Source: Thioalkalivibrio sp. ALE14 (GTDB lineage: Bacteria; Pseudomonadota; Gammaproteobacteria; Ectothiorhodospirales; Ectothiorhodospiraceae). From it: a DNA stretch of 64,000 nt. The DNA lies in the NCBI RefSeq assembly GCF_000376845.1, contig NZ_AQXY01000023.1, forward strand, positions 1 through 64,000. The letters run 5' to 3'. The first letter of the stretch is position 1; every line of letters starts with the position of its first letter. Shown here piece after piece: positions 51,627-60,351 of this stretch. Made by a program: the position numbers and the translations under genes. Under the pieces are notes generated by a model. That model was not told where the DNA came from. It ran no database searches and worked only from the letters and a program-made list of their open reading frames with translations.

Positions 51627-54386
51627 ATGGCCGAGACCTCCGAACCCACCGACTCGGGCGAGACCCGTGAAGCCCCTGCATGGCACAGCCGAAATGCGGA
51701 GGAAGCGCTCGAGCACTGGGATTCCACGCGTTCGGGTCTGACGGCCGCCACGGCCGAAGAGCGTCTGGCCCACTACGGGCCCAACCAGTTGCGCCCGCCC
51801 GAACGGGCCGGTGTGGTCCGGCGCTTCCTGCGCCATTTCCATAATGTCCTGATCTACATCCTGCTGGTGGCGGCGCTGGGTACGGCGCTGCTGGGCCACT
51901 GGGTGGATACCGGCGTGATCCTGGCCGTGGTCCTGATCAACACGCTGATCGGCTTCGTCCAGGAGGGCAAGGCGGAAAAGGCCCTGGATGCGATCCGCCG
52001 AATGCTGTCTCCGCGCGCGGTGGTCACCCGCGGCGGCGAGCGCCGCGAGATCCCGGCCGAGGAGCTGGTGCCCGGCGATGTCGTGCACCTGCAGGCCGGG
52101 GACCGGGTGCCCGCGGACCTGCGCCTGTTCGAGGTCAAGAACCTGGGCCTGGAGGAGGCGGTGCTGACCGGGGAGTCGGTGGCGGTGGAGAAGGACACCG
52201 TGGCCGTGGAAGCCGACGCGGACCTGGGAGACCGGCGGGGCATGGCGTTCTCCGGGACACTGGTCGCCTTCGGCCGCGGCACGGGTGTAGTGGTGGCCAC
52301 CGGGGAGCACACCGAGATCGGGCGCATCTCCACCATGCTCGGCGAGGTCGAGGGGCTGGAGACGCCGCTGGTCCGGCAGATGGAGCAGTTCGGCCGCTGG
52401 CTGGCCGCGGTGATCGTGGTGATCGCGATGGCCACCTTCGCCTTCGGCTACTGGGTGCGCAGCTATCCGCTGGACGAGATGTTCCTGGCCGCGGTGAGTC
52501 TGGCGGTATCGACCATCCCCGAGGGGCTGCCGGCGATCATGACCATCGCGCTGGCCATCGGGGTGCAGAAGATGGCGCGGCGCAATGCCATCATCCGCCG
52601 CCTCCCGGCGGTGGAGACCCTCGGCTCGGTCTCCGCGATCTGCTCCGACAAGACCGGCACGCTCACGCGCAACGAGATGACCGCGCAGACCCTGCGCACG
52701 GCCACCCGCGAGATCCAGGTCAGCGGCGTCGGCTATGCCCCGCAGGGACATTTCTCCGAGGATGACCATGACGTCGATCCGGAGGACGACCCGTTGTTGC
52801 GGGAGGTCCTGCGGGCGGGTCTGCTGTGCAACGATGCCCAGCTCTACGAGAAGGGTGGTAACTGGGTGATGGAGGGCGACCCGACCGAGGGCGCCCTGAT
52901 TACCCTGGCGCGCAAGGCCGGGCTGGATCCGCACCTGGAAGGCGAACGCCTGCCGCGCACCGACGTGATCCCGTTCGAGTCGGACCATCGCTACATGGCC
53001 ACGCTGCACCATGACCACGAGGGGCATGCCCGGATCTTCCTGAAGGGGGCGCCCGAGCGTGTGCTGGAGCTTTGCAGCGAGCAGCAGGTGGATGGCGAGA
53101 CGCGCGCGGCGCTGGAACCCGATCGCTGGCATGCAGCCATGGAGGACGTGGCGGCGCGGGGCCAGCGCCTGCTGGCGGTCGCGGTTCGCGAGGCCGAGCC
53201 GGATGGCGGCGAGCTGCGCTTCGATGACGTCGAGGCCGGCGGCTTCACCCTGCTGGCGTTGCTGGGGATCATCGACCCGCCACGCGAGGAGGCGATCCGC
53301 GCGGTGGCGGATTGTCGCGCGGCGGGCATCGACGTGAAGATGATCACCGGCGACCACCTGGCGACGGCGCGGGCGATCGGCGAGCAGCTGGGCCTGGGGC
53401 GCGATGCCGAGGCGCGCTCCGGTCACGAACTCGATGGGCTGGATGATGCGGCGCTGGCGGAGGTGGCGGAACGCACGGACGTCTTCGCACGGACCTCGCC
53501 GGCGCACAAGCTGCGCCTGGTGCGGGCCCTGCAGCAGGGCGGGCGCATCGTGGCGATGACCGGCGACGGGGTGAACGACGCCCCGGCGCTGAAGCGCGCG
53601 GATGTGGGCGTGGCCATGGGCGGCAAGGGCACGGAGGCCGCCAAGGAGGCCTCGGAGATGGTGCTGGCCGACGACAACTTCGCCTCCATTGCCCATGCGG
53701 TCGAGGAGGGGCGCACGGTCTACGACAACATCCGCAAGGCCATCCTGCATATGCTGCCGACCAACGCCGGGCAGTCCTTGACCATTATGATGGCGATCCT
53801 GATGGGGCTGGCCCTGCCGCTGACGCCGGTGCAGGTGCTGTGGGTCAACATGGTCACCTCGGTGACCCTGGCGATGGCGCTGGCCTTCGAGCGCACGGAG
53901 CCGGGGGTGATGCAGCGCCCGCCGCGGGCCCCGGATGCCCCGCTTTTGTCGGGCTTCCTGCTCTGGCGCATCCCGTTCGTGGCCCTGCTGCTGTGGGCCG
54001 GGACCTTCGGGCATTTCTTCTACATGGAGACGCTCGCCGGGGTGGCCGACGAGGTCGCGCGCACCGTGGCGATCAATACCCTGGTGGCCGGGCAGGCCTT
54101 CTACCTGCTGAACCTCCGGTTGATCCACCAGCCAGTGCTGTCGAGGGGCGAGCTGTTCCGCTCGCGCGCGATGTGGCTGGCGATCGGCGTCCTGGTGGTG
54201 CTGCAGCTGGCGTTTACCTACGTGCCGCTGATGCACACGCTGTTCGGTACTACGGCCATCGGCGCCGGCGACTGGGTGCGCATCCTGGCCTTTGGCATGG
54301 CCGTGTTCGTGATTGTGGAGCTGGAGAAGCTGGTGGTGCGCCGGGTGCTGGCACGCCGGCGCGGGGTGGCGCTACAGGCTGTCTGA
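51627..54386 (+). CDS. P2-type cation-transporting ATPase
   Basis: 919 residues from MAETSEPTDSG. P-type hallmarks: TGES in LTGESVAVEKD (actuator), phosphorylation site CSDKTGTLTRNEM, nucleotide-domain MEGDPTEGAL and FLKGAPERVL, and hinge TGDGVNDAPALKRADVGVAMG. The helix-4 motif STIPEGLPAI matches SERCA/PMCA/Na,K-type pumps, so the cargo is probably Ca2+, Na+ or K+ rather than a heavy metal; no N-terminal CxxC metal domain exists. Ten membrane helices are expected, with four at the C-terminus. In a haloalkaliphile-like organism a Na+ or Ca2+ extruder is sensible, but the ion is not proved. Confidence 0.94.
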   Translation: MAETSEPTDSGETREAPAWHSRNAEEALEHWDSTRSGLTAATAEERLAHYGPNQLRPPERAGVVRRFLRHFHNVLIYILLVAALGTALLGHWVDTGVILAVVLINTLIGFVQEGKAEKALDAIRRMLSPRAVVTRGGERREIPAEELVPGDVVHLQAGDRVPADLRLFEVKNLGLEEAVLTGESVAVEKDTVAVEADADLGDRRGMAFSGTLVAFGRGTGVVVATGEHTEIGRISTMLGEVEGLETPLVRQMEQFGRWLAAVIVVIAMATFAFGYWVRSYPLDEMFLAAVSLAVSTIPEGLPAIMTIALAIGVQKMARRNAIIRRLPAVETLGSVSAICSDKTGTLTRNEMTAQTLRTATREIQVSGVGYAPQGHFSEDDHDVDPEDDPLLREVLRAGLLCNDAQLYEKGGNWVMEGDPTEGALITLARKAGLDPHLEGERLPRTDVIPFESDHRYMATLHHDHEGHARIFLKGAPERVLELCSEQQVDGETRAALEPDRWHAAMEDVAARGQRLLAVAVREAEPDGGELRFDDVEAGGFTLLALLGIIDPPREEAIRAVADCRAAGIDVKMITGDHLATARAIGEQLGLGRDAEARSGHELDGLDDAALAEVAERTDVFARTSPAHKLRLVRALQQGGRIVAMTGDGVNDAPALKRADVGVAMGGKGTEAAKEASEMVLADDNFASIAHAVEEGRTVYDNIRKAILHMLPTNAGQSLTIMMAILMGLALPLTPVQVLWVNMVTSVTLAMALAFERTEPGVMQRPPRAPDAPLLSGFLLWRIPFVALLLWAGTFGHFFYMETLAGVADEVARTVAINTLVAGQAFYLLNLRLIHQPVLSRGELFRSRAMWLAIGVLVVLQLAFTYVPLMHTLFGTTAIGAGDWVRILAFGMAVFVIVELEKLVVRRVLARRRGVALQAV

Positions 54387-54405
54387 CGGGGCGGCCCGCC
54401 CCGTC
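54385..54405. terminator. Hairpin between convergent genes
   Basis: GACGGGGC-ggccc-GCCCCGTC, starting in the ATPase stop codon region, between two convergent genes. No T-run. Confidence 0.5.
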
Positions 54406-54424
54406 GCTGCAACCTGCGGGGCCG

Positions 54425-56497
54425 TCAGACGCGTGGCGGCCGCGCCTCCTCCAGTAGCGTGCCGGCCTGCGCGGCGTCCACCGGCGGGGAGTAATAGTAG
54501 CCCTGTGCCAGGGAGCAGCCGAGGGCGCGCAGGGTGGCCGCGTGGGTGTGGCTCTCCACGCCCTCGGCCACGGCCTCGAGTCCGAGGTTGCGGGCCATGT
54601 GGATCACGGTCTGCACGAGGCGCTGACTGTATTCGTCGCGATCCAGCCCGGCCACGAAGCTGCGGTCGATCTTGAGGATGTCCAGGGGCAGCCGGTGCAG
54701 GTAGCTGAGCGACGAGTAGCCGGTGCCGAAGTCGTCCATCGCCAGGCTGACGCCCAGGGCCTTCAGCCGGTTCAGGGTCTCGATCAGCTCGTCGAGGTTG
54801 CCGAGGGTCGCCGTCTCGGTGATCTCCAGGCGCACTTGCGTGGCCGGGACGCCCGTGCCCTCCAGGATGGTTTGTACCTCGTCGACCAGTTCCGGTCGCG
54901 TGAGCTGGCGGGCGGACAGGTTGGTGCTGATGGTCAGCGGGGTGCCCGGGAAATCGTGGTTCCACTGCACGAGTTGCCGGCAGGCGGTGTAGAGCACCAG
55001 CATGTCGATCAGGTGGACCTGCCCGGTATCCTCGGCGATGGGAATGAAGTGGTCGGGCGGCACCAGCTCACCATTGCGCTCCCAGCGTACCAGGGCCTCG
55101 AAGCCGGTGATGCGGTCCTCGCCGAGCGACATGATCGGCTGGAAGTGGACCCGGAAGTCGCCGCGTTCCACCGCATGGCGCAGGTCCGTCTCCAGCGCCA
55201 GGCTTTGCAGGGCCAGGGTCTGCATGCTCGGGTCGCAGAACTCGCAGCGCGCCTTGCCCAGTGACTTCGCGCGGTACATCGCCATGTCGGCCTCGCGCAT
55301 CAGGTCGTCCGGGGTGGCCGGGCGGGCCGGGTCGTCCGGCGCGACGGTCTCGCGGGCCGGGCAGCTGTGGCCGTAGGGCCGGGTGGCGATGCCGATGCTG
55401 ACGGTGACGTAGACATCCTGGCCGGCGATGGAGAAGGGTTCGTGCAGCACGGCCTGCAGGCGTTCGGCGACGCGCAGGGCATCCACCGGTTCGTTCAGGC
55501 CCTCCAGCAGGATGGTGAATTCGTCGCCTCCCAGGCGCGCCAGGGTGTCGTCCGGACGGTTAGCCTCGTCGCCCTTGGGGCGCGAGACGGTGTCGTTCTG
55601 GCGCAGCGCGCTCAGCAGGCGCTGCCCGACGCGCACCAGCAGTTCGTCACCGGCGGGGTGCCCCAGGCTGTCGTTGACGACCTTGAAGCGGTCGATATCC
55701 ACGAACAGCACCGCGAACAGGTTGAAGGGTTCGCGCGTGGCGCGGGCGATCGCATGTGCCAGTCTGTCGTGGAACAGGCGCCGGTTGGGGAGCCCGGTCA
55801 GCTGGTCGTGCGAGGCGTTGTGGAGCAGGCGCTCCTCGTGCCGGTTGCGCTCGATCACGCGGCCCAGCTGGACCCCGATCTGCCACATCAGCCATAGCAG
55901 ATCGGGATCGGTGGTGGTGGGCTCGGTGGCGAAAAACTCGAGGACGCAGGCGACTTCCTGGCCGACCATGACCGGGAAGGCGAACCCGGAGCGCAGACCA
56001 CTGGCGGCGGCCTGCGGGGCGCGAGGGAAGTTGCCGTCCGCGGCCAGGTCCTCGATCCAGGCCGGTTCGCCATTATCCAGGACGCGGCCGGGCAGGCCAT
56101 GGCCATTGGCGAAGATGGTGTTTTCGGTGCAGTCACGGAACGTGGTGACCGGCTCCGCGCAGGCCAGGTGCCAGATGCCGGTGGGGGTCAGTTCGCTGTG
56201 GCCCGTCTTCTCGTCATGCCGGGCCAGGTAGGCATGCCCCACGGGCCAGTCGAGATAGCGCCCGATCGCGGCGAGGGCTGCGCGCAGCACGTGGGCGATG
56301 GAGTCCGACTGGTTTGCGGTCGACGCAATGGTGTTGAGCAGCTCGATCTGCTGCTGCTTGGCGTAGAGGTCCTGCAGGCGCGTCTCGGCGAGGGTTTCGG
56401 CGTGACGCCGAGCCGTGCGTTCCTGTTCGACCAGGGTCTGCAGGCGGTCCCGTTCGCTGTCTGCCGAGAAATCGCGCGCGCGTCGGTTCACGCGCAC
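54425..56497 (-). CDS. GAF-GGDEF-EAL cyclic-di-GMP signalling protein
   Basis: 690 residues, no membrane helices. An N-terminal coiled coil (about 12-50) precedes a GAF domain (about 55-200, HGLPGRVLDNGEPAWIEDL), a GGDEF domain (about 220-420) with RLGGDEFTIL, and an EAL domain (about 430-680) with FEALVRWERNGE and MDDFGTGYSSLSYLHRLP. The GGDEF domain has a 10- to 15-residue insert (SRPKGDEANRPDD) just before the active motif, which is unusual. Both motifs look catalytically competent. A second such gene lies at 46922-50143. Confidence 0.93.
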   Translation of the reverse strand: MRVNRRARDFSADSERDRLQTLVEQERTARRHAETLAETRLQDLYAKQQQIELLNTIASTANQSDSIAHVLRAALAAIGRYLDWPVGHAYLARHDEKTGHSELTPTGIWHLACAEPVTTFRDCTENTIFANGHGLPGRVLDNGEPAWIEDLAADGNFPRAPQAAASGLRSGFAFPVMVGQEVACVLEFFATEPTTTDPDLLWLMWQIGVQLGRVIERNRHEERLLHNASHDQLTGLPNRRLFHDRLAHAIARATREPFNLFAVLFVDIDRFKVVNDSLGHPAGDELLVRVGQRLLSALRQNDTVSRPKGDEANRPDDTLARLGGDEFTILLEGLNEPVDALRVAERLQAVLHEPFSIAGQDVYVTVSIGIATRPYGHSCPARETVAPDDPARPATPDDLMREADMAMYRAKSLGKARCEFCDPSMQTLALQSLALETDLRHAVERGDFRVHFQPIMSLGEDRITGFEALVRWERNGELVPPDHFIPIAEDTGQVHLIDMLVLYTACRQLVQWNHDFPGTPLTISTNLSARQLTRPELVDEVQTILEGTGVPATQVRLEITETATLGNLDELIETLNRLKALGVSLAMDDFGTGYSSLSYLHRLPLDILKIDRSFVAGLDRDEYSQRLVQTVIHMARNLGLEAVAEGVESHTHAATLRALGCSLAQGYYYSPPVDAAQAGTLLEEARPPRV

Positions 56498-56674
56498 CCC
56501 CGGCCATTACTGCGAGATTCGCGCTTGTGGGTGTCCTGCATGGGCCACTCCCGGCCGTGACGTTTTCGATGCGTTCCCTGCCAGCCGGCATGCGCGGTGG
56601 CGTCCTGTGCGAAAGACGCGGGCGCGGGCCCGGCCATTCCGTGGCCATTGTAGGGCCATGCTGGAGGGTATGCA

Positions 56675-57190
56675 TCAGTCCTCGGGGTGGGTCACCCAGG
56701 GTTCGCCCATCGCCTCTTCCCAGTCCGCCTGGGTGGGGTGGTTGCGGTCGTAGCGTTTCCAGGCCTCGAAAATCTCGTCCGGCCAGTGCGACTGTAGCCA
56801 GGCGATGATCGCCTCGACGTCGTCCTCCGACAAGGTGTCCTCGAAGCTGGGCATGGCACCGCCGCGCGCCTCGGCGCCAAAACGGATCATGTCCTTCAGC
56901 TGCCAGTACGGGTGGTGCCAGGTATGGGCGCTGCCATCCAGCGGGGGCGGTGGCAGGGTGCCGTCCGGGTTGCGCTGGCGCCAGTTCTCGGCACCCTCGC
57001 GCTGGGCCCCGTGGCAGGCGATGCAGTGCTCCTGGTAGAGCCGCTCCCCGCGCTGCAGGATCTCCGGGTCGGTGGTGCGTTCGAGGTGGTCGGGGCCCCC
57101 GCCGAACCCGTCGCAGCCGGCCAGTGCGACGGTGGACAGAACCAGCATCGCGCCGGCGAACCCGGCGCGCATCGGATGCTGGTCCGGCAT
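56675..57190 (-). CDS. Cytochrome c lipoprotein
   Basis: 171 residues. A lipoprotein signal ends TVALAGC (Cys26), so the protein is membrane-attached and periplasmic. One heme c site, CIACH, is at residues 56-60; a Met ligand is likely in GGAMPSF. The C-terminus has a Trp-rich tail (WLQSHWPDEIFEAWKRY). Single-heme class I cytochromes of this size shuttle electrons or serve oxidases. Its ATG shares one base with the TGA of the upstream hydrophilin-like gene (TGATG), which suggests translational coupling. Confidence 0.9.
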   Translation of the reverse strand: MPDQHPMRAGFAGAMLVLSTVALAGCDGFGGGPDHLERTTDPEILQRGERLYQEHCIACHGAQREGAENWRQRNPDGTLPPPPLDGSAHTWHHPYWQLKDMIRFGAEARGGAMPSFEDTLSEDDVEAIIAWLQSHWPDEIFEAWKRYDRNHPTQADWEEAMGEPWVTHPED

Positions 57191-57771
57191 CAGTCCTGAA
57201 CGTCCCGCTCGCCGGTAGCGTTGGTCGGCTCGTCGTCCCCGCGGAAGGCATCGCGTACCGAGCCCCAGGCCTTGCGCGAACCGTCGCGGATGCCACCCCA
57301 GGCATCCTTTGCCCCGTCGCGGATGCCACCCCAGGCACCAGAGGAGCGTTCGCGCATTTCGGCGGACCATTCGGCCAGGCGGTCACGCTCCTCGACCAGG
57401 CCGTCATAGGCCCGTTCGCGGCGCTCGCGGGTCGCCTCGCTCAGGTCGTCCCAGCCCTCGCGGATGTTGTCGCCCAACCGGCTCAGTTCGCGGTCCATCG
57501 CGTCCAGGGTCTCGCGGGTGCGCGAGCGAGTGGCTTCACCGGCTTCCTCACCTTCCTCCTGGAGCTCCTCGCGGGTCTCGGCCCATGACTCGCGCAGTTC
57601 CTCCATCTCGCTGGCGGTGGCATCGTCCTCCATCGCCGCGTCATGTTTTTCCCCGGCAGCCGGGTCGTCCTCCGTGTGGGCCTCGTGGTCGGCGGCGTAC
57701 AGGGGGCTTGCGGCCAGCATCACACCGCACAGCCCGGTGAGCAGGATGGGGCGCAGTTTGAGCACGTTCAT
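57190..57771 (-). CDS. Exported hydrophilin-like protein with 11-residue repeats
   Basis: 193 residues. A signal peptide (1-26, ending PLYA) is followed by a very hydrophilic, Glu/Arg/Ala-rich, cysteine-free mature part that should be helical or disordered. Residues 147-175 contain three 11-residue repeats, WGGIRDGAKDA, WGGIRDGSRKA, and WGSVRDAF, with Trp at 147, 158 and 169. Eleven-residue repeats with amphipathic spacing are also found in LEA-type desiccation proteins. The stop overlaps the cytochrome c start by one base, tying it to electron transport or envelope stress. No known family is recognised. Confidence 0.75.
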   Translation of the reverse strand: MNVLKLRPILLTGLCGVMLAASPLYAADHEAHTEDDPAAGEKHDAAMEDDATASEMEELRESWAETREELQEEGEEAGEATRSRTRETLDAMDRELSRLGDNIREGWDDLSEATRERRERAYDGLVEERDRLAEWSAEMRERSSGAWGGIRDGAKDAWGGIRDGSRKAWGSVRDAFRGDDEPTNATGERDVQD

Positions 57772-57891
57772 GACGGGGTCCTCCAGGGTCGCCGCGGGGC
57801 GGCCGACCGATGATGTATATCTGTCATGGTAGGACGTTTTGTCCTCCGGTATGTTTCCCGGGAGACGATATTTTGCGAGGAAGACCACGCG

Positions 57892-58326
57892 ATGTGCTGG
57901 AAAAGGCCGATTGCAGGGAGCGTACTGGCGTTGCTTCTGGCGGGCTGCGCCTCGTCTGGCCCGGTGCCGGAGACCGAAGGCACGTCCGCGGGGCTGCCCG
58001 AAGGATGGGAACCCGCGCCGACGGCCTTCGAGGCTCAGGCGGTGCCATCCCTCGAGGCCATGGTGCTGCCGGGTGCCGCGGTGATGGAGTGGCTGGCGGC
58101 GAGTGGGTGGCACTCCGGGCTGGCGGTCGACTACGCGGGGCTGGAGATTGACCAGCCACGCCCGGAACGTGCGGAGATCCGCCTGACCGGCCTGCGCGAC
58201 GATGCCGTCGAGGCCTACGAATTCCGCCTGCAACTGGAGGAAGTGGAGGCGGGCTGGGTGGTCCGCGCGGTTGAGCGTCGCGCCATCTGCCGCCGTGGCC
58301 TAGGCGACGGAGGCCTCTGTCTGTAA
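57892..58326 (+). CDS. Small lipoprotein, unknown function
   Basis: 144 residues. The signal ends VLALLLAGC, so Cys is at residue 19. The mature part is Pro-rich first (SSGPVPETEGTSAGLPEGWEPAP), then forms a beta-rich domain (IRLTGLRDDAVEAYEFRLQLEEVEAGWVVRAVERR) with two more Cys near the C-terminus (RAICRRGL and GGLCL) that could form a disulfide. A GAGGAAG site lies about 9 bases before ATG. It is divergent from the hydrophilin-like gene. No family is recognised. Confidence 0.7.
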   Translation: MCWKRPIAGSVLALLLAGCASSGPVPETEGTSAGLPEGWEPAPTAFEAQAVPSLEAMVLPGAAVMEWLAASGWHSGLAVDYAGLEIDQPRPERAEIRLTGLRDDAVEAYEFRLQLEEVEAGWVVRAVERRAICRRGLGDGGLCL

Positions 58327-58349
58327 CGCATCCCGGTGCCCGTGGCGCT

Positions 58350-58545
58350 CTTCGTGCCCAAAAAGCGATTCACAGGAAGATGGGAAGGCGGGAAGAAATT
58401 CTGAATGAGCAATGCGTTGGTGGTCCCTGGGCTACCCATTCCACCTTCTAGTCTTCGCGTCTTCCTGTAGATCGTCCTTGACCTTGACCGGTCCCTTCTC
58501 CGGGCTCTCTGTGTCCTCCGTGGTGAACCCGGACTTGCGGCGGGT
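58350..58545. repeat. Dispersed repeat: GCGATTCACAGGAAG ... CTTCCTGTAGATCG ... GTCCTCCGTGGTGAA
   Basis: AAAAAGCGATTCACAGGAAG near 58360 and CGTCTTCCTGTAGATCG near 58460 form a loose inverted pair, followed by CTCTGTGTCCTCCGTGGTGAA. The modules match 38431-38601 and part of 11792-11822. No gene is seen. Confidence 0.7.
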
Positions 58546-59208
58546 TCAGCGGCGGCGGGCGAGGGTCAGGCCGTCGCCGATGGGGACCAGCGAGAGGTCG
58601 ATGCGCGCGTCGTGGTGCAGGGCTTCGTTGAAGGCGCGGATGGCGCGGGTGTCGTCGCGCTCGTCGTGCGGGTCGGCGACGGTGCCGTGCCACAGGGTGT
58701 TGTCGACCAGGATCAGCCCGCCCGGGCGCACCAGGCGCAGGCAGTGCTCGAAGTAGTCGGGGTAGCCGGTCTTGTCGGCGTCGATGAAGGCCAGGTCGAA
58801 GCGGCCGGTCTCGCCGTCGGCCTCCAGTGCCTGCAGCTTGTTGCGGGCCTCGCCCAGCTCGAGCCGGATGCGTCCGGCAACGCCCGCGCGTTCCCAGTAG
58901 CGCCGGGCGGTGGCCGTCCACTCCGCGCTGTTGTCCAGGGTGACAACCTCGCCGTCCTCCGGCAGGGCGAGGGCAATGGCCAGCGCGCTGTAGCCGGTGA
59001 AGGTGCCGATCTCCAGGTAGCGCTTTGCGCCCATCAGGCGTGCCAGTAGCCCCATGAACTGCCCCTGTTCCGGGGCGATCTGCATATTCGCCTCGGGCAG
59101 GCTGGCCGTTTCGGCGCGCAGCTGCGCCAGTACGTCGGGTTCGCGCAGCGAGTGCTCCAGCAGGTAGTGGTACAGCGGTTCGTCGAGTCCGATGGAACGG
59201 TTGGACAT
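58546..59208 (-). CDS. Caffeoyl-CoA-type O-methyltransferase family protein
   Basis: 220 residues. It has the metal-dependent O-methyltransferase plan: AKRYLEIGTFTGYSALAIA (SAM glycine loop), VVTLDNSAEWTATARRYW, FDLAFIDADKTGYPDYFEHCLRLVRPGGLILVDNTLWHG with two Asp and an Asn as the metal ligands. Bacterial members methylate catechols or unknown phenolics; no partner suggests the substrate. The gene starts at ATG 59208, immediately after the stop of the SO_0444-like permease (TGAATG), so the two are one transcript. Confidence 0.9.
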   Translation of the reverse strand: MSNRSIGLDEPLYHYLLEHSLREPDVLAQLRAETASLPEANMQIAPEQGQFMGLLARLMGAKRYLEIGTFTGYSALAIALALPEDGEVVTLDNSAEWTATARRYWERAGVAGRIRLELGEARNKLQALEADGETGRFDLAFIDADKTGYPDYFEHCLRLVRPGGLILVDNTLWHGTVADPHDERDDTRAIRAFNEALHHDARIDLSLVPIGDGLTLARRR

Positions 59209-60282
59209 TCAGGCGCTCCGGGCGTGTGGGTTGGGGATCAGGCGCTCCAGCCGCCGGCGCGTGACCGGCGTGGCCAGCACGACCAGAGCGATCAGGGCGG
59301 TCCATTCGAGCCAGGCGGGCAGGAGTTCGCCGGCACTGCCCATCTGGGTGGCGACGTCGACCCCGGTGCGGGCCAGTCCGGCGTCCAGGGCGAGGCCCAG
59401 TGCGATCGTGGTGACGCCGATGCCGGCCAGATACAGCACCAGCGCCGGGGTACCGAGTTCGCGGCGGAAAACGCCCAGCGTCGCCAGGCTGGTGATCGGT
59501 GCGGCCAGCAGGAAGACCAGTACGGTGCCGGGCGAGACCCCGGCCGCGATGAGGCCCACGGCGATGGGGGTTGCGGCGGTCGCGCAGAGGTACATCGGGA
59601 TGCCGATGACGGCCATCACGAGCATGGCCGGCAGGCCCGAACCCCAGGCGGCCAGCGTGGCCGGCGGGACCAGGGCGAGCAGTACGCCGGCAACCAGCAG
59701 CCCGAGTACCAGCCACAGGCGGATGTCGTCGAGGACGTCGTGAAAGGCGTAGTGCAGTCCGGCGCGCAGGCGCACGGGGAGGCGCTCCGGTGCGATGGGC
59801 TTGGTGTCTTCATCGTCGGTCCCGCAACACCCGCCGCAGTTGTCCGGTTCGGCTTCCGACGGCACCTCGGTGGCCATGGCCTGCGTGCGCCCTACCAGCA
59901 GGCCGGTGGTGATGGCCGTGACGATGGCGCCGAGGGCGCGGGCCACGGCCATCAGGGGGCCCAGCAGGGCATAGCTGATGGCGAGCGAGTCCACGCCCAC
60001 GCCGGGTGTGCCGATCAGGAAGGCGGTGGTGGGTCCACGGCCTGCGCCGCCGCGATGCAGGGCCAGTGCGGTGGGGATGGCCCCGCAGGAACAAAGCGGC
60101 AACGGAGCTCCGACCACGGCGGCGCGCGCAGTGGCGGCCAGTCCGGCACCGCCGAGCCAGCGTTGCAGGGCGGCTTCGGGGATCAGGGCCTTGACCGCGC
60201 CGGCCGCCAGCAGGCCCAGCAGCAGCCAGGGCGCCGCGGTGAGCGCGACGCCCAGGGTTTCGCGGAGGATATCGACGATCAT
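59209..60282 (-). CDS. SO_0444-type Cu/Zn efflux permease
   Basis: 357 residues with about ten membrane helices in two repeats. Recognition marks are APLPLCSCGAIPTALALHRGG near residue 60 and MYLCATAATPIAVGLI in the second half, each helix pair around a Pro-x-Cys-type bend. Between the halves is a hydrophilic loop with DNCGGCCGTDDEDTK, a plausible metal-binding Cys cluster. Family members have been linked to copper or zinc tolerance. It is followed directly by the O-methyltransferase gene and lies 69 bp after spoT on the same strand. Confidence 0.86.
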   Translation of the reverse strand: MIVDILRETLGVALTAAPWLLLGLLAAGAVKALIPEAALQRWLGGAGLAATARAAVVGAPLPLCSCGAIPTALALHRGGAGRGPTTAFLIGTPGVGVDSLAISYALLGPLMAVARALGAIVTAITTGLLVGRTQAMATEVPSEAEPDNCGGCCGTDDEDTKPIAPERLPVRLRAGLHYAFHDVLDDIRLWLVLGLLVAGVLLALVPPATLAAWGSGLPAMLVMAVIGIPMYLCATAATPIAVGLIAAGVSPGTVLVFLLAAPITSLATLGVFRRELGTPALVLYLAGIGVTTIALGLALDAGLARTGVDVATQMGSAGELLPAWLEWTALIALVVLATPVTRRRLERLIPNPHARSA

Positions 60283-60351
60283 CCAGCGATCTTCCGCCGC
60301 GTCCTGCCGGGCTGCAAGAAGGCCGTTCGCCGTGTGGCGGAACGACCGGGT

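Noticed and set aside
51447-54236. 929-residue minus-strand open frame opposite the P-type ATPase
   Set aside because: It is antisense to a gene with all P-type ATPase motifs; Gln/His/Arg-rich shadow composition.
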